DNA from: Closterium sp. Naga37s-1
Taxonomy: Eukaryota > Streptophyta > Zygnematophyceae > Desmidiales > Closteriaceae
Length of the DNA stretch: 64,000 bases
NCBI GenBank assembly: GCA_947471745.1
Contig: CANJKZ010001109.1
Location: 2,728,001-2,792,000, forward strand
Direction: 5' to 3'
Positions 53,601 through 64,000 of the stretch are shown piece by piece. Position numbers and translations under genes: made by a program. Every line of letters starts with the position of its first letter. Within the stretch, counting starts at the first letter, position 1. The notes beneath the pieces were generated by a model. The model was not told where the DNA came from, did no database searches, and was given only the letters and a program-made list of their open reading frames with translations.

Positions 53601-56600
53601 GAAGTCCGAGCTGCAGAAGAGACACACGTGCACAGACCTGGGTGAACTGCGCAGCTACCTTGGCTTGCAGATCACCCGGGACAGAGCACAGCGCACCATT
53701 ACCCTGACTCAGTCACACATGGTGCAGCAGGTCCTTCAGCGCTTCGACTTCACGTACTCCTCGCCTCAGGCCACTCCTCTGTCTACTCGCCACTCGCTGT
53801 CAGCTCTGCCTTCGGATGAGTCCGTAGAGCCGAGTGGCCCCTACCCAGAGCTTGTTGGCTACCTCATGTACCTGATGACCTGCACACGACCTGACCTAGC
53901 ATACCCTCTTAGCATCTTGGCACGCTATGTTGCTCCTGGGAGACACCGACCAGAGCACATGGCTGCAGCGAAGAGGGTGTTGCGCTACTTGTGCAGTACG
54001 TCGGGCATGGGGCTAGTGCTTGGAGGGCGACATCCAGTGGTCCTCACAGGTCACGCAGACGCTTCTTGGGCTGACGACCAGGCTACGCAGCGGTCGTCAC
54101 AGGGTTACACCTTCAGCCTTGGCTCCGGCTCTGTTTCGTGGCGGTCTACCCGCTCGTCTTCTGTTCTCGGCTCCAGCTGTGAGGCTGAGATCTACGCGGG
54201 GGCCATGGCTGCACAGGAGCTACGCTGGCTCACCTACTTGCTGACTGACCTAGGAGAGCCGCCTCGTTCTCCTCCAGTTCTGTACGTAGACAACAAGGCC
54301 ATGCTGGCCTTGTGTCGGGAGCACAGAACGAAGCACATTGCTCTTCGCTACTTCCTTGCTCGTGAGCTGCAGCAGCGTGGTCATCTGCGCCTTGCTTACG
54401 TGGCCTCTGAGGCCAACACTGCTGATATCTTTACCAAGGCACTTCCGCCTTGTGATCATCAGCGCTTCTGTACGATGCTAGGTCTTGTGCCTACTTGGCC
54501 TCACTTTCTCACTTCTTGACCTTGCTTGTACTGTGATCTTTCTATACCTGCACTTGCTTGTTTACCTTTATATATATGATCTTGCATGTGAACTGGCCTT
54601 GTGGCCTTGCTCTTGTGCTCGGACTATGTGGTGACATTGTGATCCACCCTAAGCTTGCTTTGCTTTGCTTGACTGGTCTTGTGACCTCTTGTTCCCCCCC
54701 ACTTTGCCTATGGGGGTGTGTCAAACTCATATGCTATAGTCTGTGGAGGCTGTAGTGGGGTAGACAATATGGGGTACAACACTTTTAGGTTTTCCTACTT
54801 GTACCCACCTGCTTGCTAGTTCATTCATTCCTTCCTCATTTCTTCACACAAATCACTCCGCGAACCCTCGTGCTTCCACCGCCGACAACATTTCCGCCAT
54901 CGCCTTCGTTGTGCACGGTTTGGGGAGAGGCGGACGCGTCATCCGCTTCTGCATGGGGAGGGGGGTGCTCACGCGCCCACTGCGCACGAGTTCCAAGGAG
55001 CAGAATCTCCAAGTTCGCCTCGCCGTACCCGCCAGCCTCGTGGCGTGCCCGAACACCAGCCTCTCTTGCCTGCAGGGTATCTTCTATGCCCGCTTCGACC
55101 ACGGGGTCGACCATGGCGACTAAGACGGCTGCCGACCTAACAACAACTTAGGTAATGAACGCAGAAGTCGGCTATCTGAACGTTCTAACGCGGGGCCGTC
55201 CACGCTCACAGCACCATGCGGAGAATACTATTCTACGGGAGAGCTTGAATAGCGTGGGACACACGGTTAGTTGCCTTGGTAGAATTCAAGCATAGTTCCA
55301 CTAGCAAAAGTTCATAGAACAAGAATATGGTACAAGCAAGGAGAACCAAACAGCAAAGACATTGAACCCTGTAGAAACGTTCCTCGACAAGCACCTGAAT
55401 CTGTCGAGTCAGCAACGGCAGGTGAAACGACAAACACATGCATATTTCACCTGAGTTGGTAGTTGCTCAGGTTTACAACGTTCATAGTTGTGCACGTTTT
55501 TACTGTTAGTAAAAACGTGTTTCAGGTTCAGTTTCCTTATTGAATCAAATTCTCCTTGGGAGTACAATTTCCAAAATTACGTGATTGGTCGAAATTTGTT
55601 GTTTCGTGATTGGGCGAAATTCGCGCACATTGCGAATTTCGGAGCCAAGTAATTCTGGTCAACCAGAATCACTCTGCTTGACGAAACACTCGTCAAAATA
55701 CTCGCCAAGTAATTTTGTCGACCAGCAATCCGTCGAAACACCAATTCTGCCAATTCCGTCTATCACAAAGGCTCGTCGTCGACGCCTTTTTACTCCCGTC
55801 GAAGAGCTCCTCCTATACAAAGCTTTGATCAAACAGAGGAAACACTTCTACCTCGACCAATTAATCTCGTCGACAAACGACTCGTCGCACACATATAAAA
55901 GTCCCCGAAGTCGCCGATGACCACGAAACGAACACCGTCTTGTTCCGAAATGCATGGTCGACTTCGCCCAAGCAAGGGCGGGGCCTTTTCTCTTCGACAC
56001 TCCCCTGCCCAGCTCACGCTTGGGCACCCACACACAAGGTCCACCCAGAACCCAGAGGGATAGAATAGAAGGAGAAAATTCCTTCTACGTGCACCGAACA
56101 CATAGCACGTAGATCACCGCACCAGCCTTGCAGAAAGGGCACGGCACCTACTGCTGCATATCGTCATACCCGTCGCCCACGTTGGCCAGACGCACTTGGC
56201 CAATTGCGACGGAGCACCGGTTGAAAGCCGGAGAATGCAGCGCCTTTGTCAGAAAATCTGCTGGCTGCTCGGAGGTCGGGATGTACTGCAGAGCAATCTT
56301 CCCGCGCTTTACCATCTGCTGCAGCCAGGCGTAGCGTTGCTCCATGTGCTTGAGGTTGCCCTTGAGCCCCAAGCCCTCTGCGACAGTGATTGCGGACTGG
56401 TTGTCCACGTGCAGAACAGTTGGCTTCCTTGCGTCAAGCAGGCGAAACACTGCAAGGAGGAAACGCAGACGGCGAGCCTCCTTGCCAGCTTCGATAGCTG
56501 CGACGTACCCTGATTCGGTCGACGAAAGCGTTGCACACTTAATGCGCTGGCTCGACCAGGAGACCGCGGCTCCCCCGAAGACAAAAACGTAGCCGCCCGT

Positions 56601-59600
56601 GCTTGTCCGATTCTGCTTGTCGCCAGCGTCGTCGGCATCTGCATAGCCGACCAGACACAGCGACTCTGGTCTGCCGCCAAACTCGAGAGCATCGTCACGG
56701 GTTTCAGCGAGGTTGTGCTTTGAATGGTATAAGGGAATGAGATAATATATATTTCATGCTTATAGTAGTGTGTGAATGTTGAGTCATGATGTCGAATGTG
56801 TGTGTCGAGTCAATAGCGAGTTATCGCTATTCGTGTCCCGCGCGGTTTCTATTTTGTCGCTTGTGTGCCTCGCGCGATTTCTATTTTGTCCTGTGTCGAA
56901 CGTTCGGCGTGTCGTAGGTGTGTGCAGCAGACCCATCAAGAGCTCAAGGATGAGTTTGTGGTGAAGAACCAGAGCCTTGGTGTCAAGCCTCAAGTGATTT
57001 CGAAGCTCGCCAAAAAAAGGGTACACTTCAAGATGTTGAAGATAGTTACATTACACTGTGTAGTGTAACATTTATGTTGGTGTAGACCCTTGATCATCAT
57101 GTTGGGGATCTCCAACCTCGCCCATCCACCGCAGAGTGGGGGAGGTCTCCGGGTGGGAGACACGGGGCCAGAGGTTGAGTTGCGCAGCAGTGTATCGGAC
57201 CGCAAACGGCCACAGGAAATGGGGAGCAGCCGCATGGACCAGGAAGGTGCGAGCAACCTCCATGACCAAGCCAATGCGGTGCTCTGCAATCCCATTCTGC
57301 TACGGAGAGGCCGGAAGCGTGAGCGACTGGACAATGCCCTCGGCAGCAGAGAAGTCCCAGAGGAGGGCGGAGGAAAACTCGCCACCTCGGTCAGAGTGCA
57401 GTCGCAGGATTGGGAGGTCCGTCTAAAACCGAGCTCGCAGCTGAAGACGAGCAACGCGAATCCAGCGGATCAAGACATCACGGACCTCCGTCTTGCTCCA
57501 GTTTACATCACCTCCGCATTCACGGGTGTCTCGAGCAGGTTACCCGGTCGACCCGGTCGACCACCAGGTGCTTTCGGTTGACCACCACTACCTCTGGTCG
57601 ACCACCGGGTCCCTCCGGTCGACCACCAAGTCCCTCTGGTCGATCACAGCTCCCGTCGAGCTACCCCCTAGTCGACGGACCCCTTCCGTCGACCAGAACC
57701 GTCAGCGGTTGTCGCCGAGCTCCCCTCGTCGACCGCTGCTCACTTGTCAGGTCGACAGACTGCTCCGTCGACCTCCCGGTCGAACTGCAGGTCGACGGAC
57801 TGCTCTCGGTCAAGCTGCAGGTCGACGGGGACCCCTTGGTCCAGCTGCAGGTCGATGGAGACCTCCCGGTCGAGCTGCAGGTCGACGGAGGCTTCCCGGT
57901 CGAGCTGCCCCTCCTGGTCGACGGCCCACCCGTCGCCCAGACCATTCAGTTGCAGCTGACGAGCTCCCTGGTCGACAGCAGCACCACAGCGGTCCCCTGC
58001 AGCTCGACGATGCCTGTCGAGCAGCTCCCCCACTGTGAACGGTTGGCTGCTACTCCCGTACATCCGACCAAGCCATCGGCGTTGCCCAAGCGAGGGCGGG
58101 GCCAACACTCCATTATGTTAACACTCCCCTGCCGCGCTCACGCTTGGGCCTCCAGCCCACACGGCAACTCCACGGAGAAAACTCGTCCTCGGCGTGCACC
58201 CCACACACAGCACGCCGTCACCGCACCAGTCGTGCAGAAGGGCACGGCACCTACTGCTGCACCTCATCGCCGCCGTCGCCGACGTCGGCCAGACGAACTT
58301 GGCCGATGGCGACAGAGCACCTGTTGAAAGCCGGAAAATGCAGTGCCTTCATCAGGAAGTCCGCCGGCTGCTCGGTGGTCGAGATGTATTTCAGCACGAA
58401 TTTCCCGCGCCTCACCATGTGCTGCAGCCAGGCTTAGCGTCGCTCCATGTGCTTGAGGTTGCCCGCCAGCCCCAAGCCCTCAGCGACCGTGATTGCCGAC
58501 TTGTTGTCGACGCGGAGGATGGTCGGCTTCCCGGCGTCGAGCAGCTTGAATTCCGCAAGGAGGAAGCGAAGTCGACGCCCCTCCTTGCCGGCGTCCGTGG
58601 CCGCCACGTACTCCGACTCGGTCGATGACAATGTCGCGCACTTGATGCGCGAGCTCGACCAGGAGACGGCGGCCCCTCCGTAGACGAACACGTAGCCTCC
58701 CGTGCTCGTCCGGTTCTGCTTGTTGCCCGCGTCGTCGGCATCGACGTAGCCGATCAGCTCCAACGATTCTGGTCCACCGCCGAACTCCAGGGCGGTGTCG
58801 CGGGTGTCGGCGAGGAAGGCGAGGCAGCGGTCGACCTCGCACCAATGCTGGTCGCTCCTCACCGTGAGGCCGCTCCCCAGCTTGCTGCAGGCGAACGCGA
58901 TGTTTGGCCTTATCATCGTCGCCGCGAACTGCAGCAAGCCGACCTTCTGTCGGTACTCCTCCTCCTCGCGCTCCTGAGCCTCCTCGTCGTCGAACGTCAG
59001 CTGAGCGTAGGCGTCGACCGAGATCGGCGTCTTCGGGACTCGACCGCCCTGCTCCTCGCCGATGAAGCGCCTTCGCAGCTTGTCGGCGTAGCCCTGCTGG
59101 TGCAGCCACAGCTTTCTGGCCGGCCTGTCGCGCACGATCTCCAGCCCAAGGTACTTCTCCACCGGCGAGATCTCACGCAACTCGAAGGCGGCCTCCACCA
59201 GCTCCTTCAGCATCGCAGTGCTGCTGCTGGCGGCGAGCAGGTCGTCGACGTAGACCAGCACCCAGCAGGTCACTCCGTCGTTGCGGGCCTTGAAGTAGAG
59301 CGCCTCGTCGACCTGGCTCTTCTTCCAGACAGCGCCCAGCAGCACACTGTCGAAAGCCCTGTACCACAGCTGCGGCGACTTCTTCAGCCCGTAGAGGCTC
59401 TTCAGCAGCTTACACACCCGGCCGGTCCCGTCGTCGAAGTAGTCCGGCTGGTACATGTAGAGCACCCTGTCGAGCTTGCTCTGCAAGAAAGAGTTCTTAA
59501 TGTCGAGCAGCATCAGGTTGAGGTCGAGGACGGCGACGATGCTGAGGAAGATCCTCAGCGTGACGTAGCTGCTCACCGGCGAGTACGACTCGTCGTAGTC

Positions 59601-62600
59601 GGCACCGTACACCTTCGTGAAGCCCTTCACGACCATCCTCGCCTTCTCGCGCTCGACGGTGTCGTCGATGCGGTACTTGGTCGTCAGCACCCACCGGTTC
59701 TTCATGATGTTCACCCCGCGTGGGCGTTCGACAAGCTCCCAAGTCCCCATACCGATGAGGCTGCGGATCTCTTCTTCCATGGCGGCCTTCACCACTTTGC
59801 CCTTCCAGCTCGACATCGCCTCCTTCACCGTCATCGTGGCGATGTCCCAGCGGAGTTCGGGGTCGGCATGCACGTCAGGGTCGAGCTCCGGCAGGTCTTC
59901 ATCCTCCTCGGCGTCGTCGTACAACAGGTCGTCGTCGACCTCGTCGAACACCGTGGTGAAGGCAGCTGGCGGTAGGCAGGCGTGGAAGCTCAGACGCTCC
60001 GGTGGCCGTCGAGCTCGACTTGTGCGTCGCAGCTCAGGCTTCGTGATCGGCACTTCAACCACGTCGCTGTCGGTGGACTCCTCACCCGCCGACTGCTCCC
60101 CTTCCTTGTCGACGTCCTCGTCGTCGACCAGCTGCTTCGACCCGTCAACCGGCTGCTCGTCTGCTGCTGACTTCGACAGCTTCCCTGTCGACCGCCCCGG
60201 CTGCTGCTCCCCTGTCGGCTGCACCGCTGCTGCTGCCCTGTCGTCGACGGCTTCCCATCCTGGTCGACGAGCTTGGCGCCTTGTCGACCGCCGGCGATGC
60301 CATGGGCCGGCGCCACAGGCGACGCCTCAAGGCTCCCCTCATCGTCGGTGGTCGACACAGGTGCCGACCCAGGCCGATCTGCGACGGGGAACGGAGGAGC
60401 AAGGACAGGGGGAGGGGGAAGAACCTCCACAACATCCTCATCACAGGCTCGTCGACTTCGGCGAGCAACGGAATCGTCGACGTCGAGGTGTCCGTCGGCG
60501 GGTGCGCCTGCGTCCGCTCCGACGCCGGCCCAAACTTCGCCTTCCACACCTCAAGCGACAGCGTCTCGTAGAAGATCACCTCGACCGACGTGACCACCTT
60601 GTTGTTGGTCAGGTCGAGCACCTCCCACCCCTTGCTTTCCTGCGACACACCCAGGTGAAGCCCCGAACGAGCCTTCGGCGCCAGCTTCCCACCGCGCTGC
60701 TGCTTGGGAACCATGAACTGCACCATGCAGCCCCACACCCGCGCCAGCGTAAGGTCGGGCTTCTTCCCGGTCAGCAGCTGGTACGGAGTCGTCCTCGGCG
60801 GCGTCGTCGACCGCTCCAAGCAGTTGCGTACCCAGACAGACTGTCGCAGAGCAAGGTGCCACCAGTGGTGCCGCACGCCCATGTGCAGCAGCATCGTCCG
60901 CACGGACTCGATGACCGTGCGCATCTCCCGCTCAGCCATGCCGTTCTGCTGCGGAGTATAGGGGCACGTCAGGTCGTGGACGATGCCCTTCCCGTCGACG
61001 AAGTTGGTGAACGCCTTCCCAAGGAACTCCCCTCCTCGATCGGAGCGAAGCGACAGCACCGATTTTTGCGTCTGTCGTTCCACCAGCACCAACCACTTCT
61101 CGAACTCCCGCAGCACGTCGTTCTTCTTAGCGACCGGCATTGCCCAAACAAACCGAGTATGGCGATCCTTCAGCAGCAGGAAGTACGGGCTGCCATCCTT
61201 GGCAGCCACCCGAAATGGCCCGCACAAGTCAATGTGCACGACAGCCAGTGCCTCCTCGGCGTCCGAGCCCTTGTCGGGGAAGGTGTGTCGCGCCAGCTTT
61301 CCTCCGATGCACGAGACTCACGGCGGGTCTGCTCTGGTCGACGACATGATGTCGAGCCCAGTAGCAACATCATGCTTCGCCGAGCTCTTGATCGTGTCGA
61401 CGCTAACGTGTGCGAGCCGCGCGTGCATCCTATCGGGGGACGTCTTTGTCGCCGAGACGATCGTTTACAGAGCCACCACCTCGGTCGACGGCGACTGCGT
61501 CGAGCAGGGGCGAAGGTCGGTGCAGAGTACTCGCCCGGTGTAGCGTGCTCGACCGAGCACCTCCCCGCTCGCAGCGACAAGCAGCATCTCGTCGCCGTCG
61601 CCCTGCAACTGCACGCCATTCTCCTTTAGCTGGCCAGCTGACAGCAGGTTCGCCTGTACTCCCGGAACGTAGAGCACGTCGGGGATGAGGACCTGATTCC
61701 CGTCCTCCCCTTGCAGAGCAACGGTTCCGCGACCCTCGACAGGCTGCAGCGCCCCGTTGAATCCGCGCACATGATTCACATCGTCGCTCGGTGCCATGTC
61801 GACGAAGACCGCCTTCGTCCCCATCAGGTGGTGGGAGCATCCGCTGTCGAGCAGCACCGCCATCGGGTTGGCCTGCACAGCTGCCGCCACCGCTTGGAAG
61901 TCCTCGCTAGCCTCCGGCGCTAGCGAGACTGTCGGCTCCACCATGCCGACCATCGGGCATGACGCCTCCCCGTCGCCTCGGCCCTTGCCGCTGGAGGTGT
62001 CGACGTCCTTCGTCGACGACGTCTTCTTCGACGCCTGCTTCTCCTTGTGCGGCTTCTCATCTCGATGGGGGTGACGACTGGCCGATCGACCGCGGCCTCC
62101 CTTGTTGTCGTCCTCGTCGCTGTCATCGCGGTCGGGGCACTCGAAGGAGAGATGGTCGGGGTCGACGCAGATCCAGCACTCCCGCCGTCGACCACCACTT
62201 CGTCGGCCCTTGTCCCTCGTCGACCTCTTCTCGTCGATGTCCTTCGTCGACCGTCCACCTCCGCTACCACCTCCGCCTGGCTTCACGCACTGCCCTTGCT
62301 GCTGATGTTGCTTCGTCGGTGCAGCATAGCTTGCCTGCGAAAGGAGCTCCGTGGGTTGTTCTCCCTCCTGCATCGCCTCATCTTGAAGGATGTAGCTGGT
62401 GACTGAGTCCTCGTCGAGAGACTCACGCGTGCCGGGCACCATCATCATCCTCTTCATGAGGTTGTAGCTGCACGGCAGGCCCTTGACGACGTGGGTGATG
62501 TAGGACGCCGTAGAGTATTGAGCGCCCGCCATCTGCATCTCATCCAGGATTTGTCGAGCACGGTTGCAGTCGTCCGTCACCGACTCCTGCTCGCCCATCC

Positions 62601-64000
62601 GAATGTGAGTCATCTTCTCCTCCAGCTGCCCGATGTACAGGTCATCGTTCACCTGGTACGTCGACAGGCTGAAGTGCCATGCCTGGTGACCAGCGTTGAG
62701 CTGCTCTCGACAGCTCCTGAGCGCTTGCTGCACCACAGGCGAGCACCACCTCAAGATGACCATGAAGGTGAGCAGGTGAGCAGCACGAAACTCCCCGTGC
62801 AGCTCGACATCCTCCTCGGGCGGAATTGGCACGGTGCCGTTGGCGAAGCCCTTCAGCCCGGCGACCTCCAGCTGAGGTTCTATCGACTCCCTCAAGTGAT
62901 AAGGTCCCGTCGACCTTGCAGCAGGGCGACGGTGATCCGGTCCGGCGAGAACTTGAAGTAGCCATACGCTGGTGCAATCCCGCCCGCCGTCACGTGCGTC
63001 GTCGCCGAGAGACCTCCACCGCTTCGTAGAGGAGAGTGCCGTCGACCATCGACGTCGACACGCGAGATGCCTGCAGCCGCCGTCGACCGCTGCACTCGCG
63101 TTTGACTCCTGTCGACGCCACCGTCGACCTTGATCACCCCTCTCTGCCTCGTGCCTTCGCTGCCGCTGACTCGTGCACCGCCGTCGACCTCGTCGTCGAC
63201 GCCACCTTCGTTTCGTGCCGGTCGAGGAGAGGCCGGACGGGAAAGGTGTTCCGTCGCCCACTGCGCCTAGATGCCAAACTCGACGATCGTCAAGGGTATC
63301 GTCCCGTACTCGCCATCCGCGTGGCGTCTCCGCGCATCAGCCAAGCGTGTCTCCTAGGTGTCCGCTATGCCCGCTTCTACAACGGGGTCGACCATGGCGA
63401 CTAACGCTGCTGCCGGCCTACGAACGACTTAGTAGGTGCAAAAGTCGGCTCCTATCTGAAGGTAATCTGCGGGGCCGTCCACGCTCACCGCACCATGCGG
63501 AGAGTCACTCTACAACGTTAGTGAGCCAGACTACGGGGGTCGGCACGAAGTACTAGGAGTGATCGTAGCTTTGCTTGGTTCCTTAGTGCTTGCACATTCA
63601 CGGAAGAAATTGGCAAGAGTTTCCACTAGCAAAGTTAGAATTACAGAACGATTGAACAAGCAATGACAAAATGACTACATCAGGCACCTAGCAACCCTGC
63701 AGCTAGCCTGGTCGACCGCCAGCACAGCTTGGTTGACCGCCTGCCAGCGTTGCGTAGAGGAGCCGCGCTACCACTCCGGAAAGGTGACCTGCCAACAGAG
63801 CAGGTCGACGGCGTGCCAACGCTGCAGTAGATCGGCTGTCTAGCGTTGCCCCGTAGAACACAGCAGTGCACAAGCTCGCAGGTGCGCGCAGACGATTGGC
63901 CCGACCTGCCTCGTTGGGCATCCGTCGGCTGTTGTCTGCGCCTGACGAGCCACATCGACTTCGGGATACCAGCCCGCAGTCGCCTTCGCCATCGCAACCT

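Overview
The window is a retrotransposon-packed, intron-rich plant-type nuclear region. All proteins I recognise are eukaryotic: Ty1/copia polyproteins, a LINE, and extracellular leucine-rich-repeat (LRR) exons of the plant receptor type, with GT-AG introns. The copia gag and pol proteins resemble, from memory, those of streptophyte algae of the Closterium group (Zygnematophyceae). That assignment is an inference. I saw no tRNA, rRNA, CRISPR array or bacterial operon.

Layout. 1-5997 is one copy of a near-identical block (Copia-1 element, three LRR exons and the start of a 25-bp minisatellite) that recurs at 17615-23611 with a constant offset of 17,614. 6-13 kb holds a decayed reverse transcriptase and the N-terminal exons of a second LRR gene, but is otherwise unassigned. 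13.0-16.5 kb is a truncated Copia-2 relative (called Copia-2b), cut off by the 5' LTR of the complete Copia-1 copy (16546-22298). From 22.4 to 44.3 kb, on the minus strand, runs one large LRR gene. It begins with a cysteine-containing N-terminal cap at 44141-44261 and continues through at least 22 small exons, nearly all encoding one LRR of about 24 residues. One of its introns (26703-37679) holds an LTR element (Copia-3) that lost its reverse transcriptase, and a 6-kb LINE is nested inside that with a clean 12-bp target duplication. 45.4-64 kb is a nest of Copia-4 family elements on the minus strand. A nearly intact Copia-2 element (47556-54848, perfect 5-bp target duplication) sits inside one of them.

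How it fits together. No host gene here is shown to be intact. The large LRR gene has one exon with an in-frame stop, one with a lost splice donor, and its 3' side runs into a Copia-1 copy whose other flank is unrelated. It may be a pseudogene, or a gene whose symmetric exons tolerate skipping. Several introns carry their own private tandem repeat array, often just upstream of the 3' splice site. One array is rich in the G-box core and another in the W-box core. Three of the copia families have an amber codon at or near the gag-pol junction.
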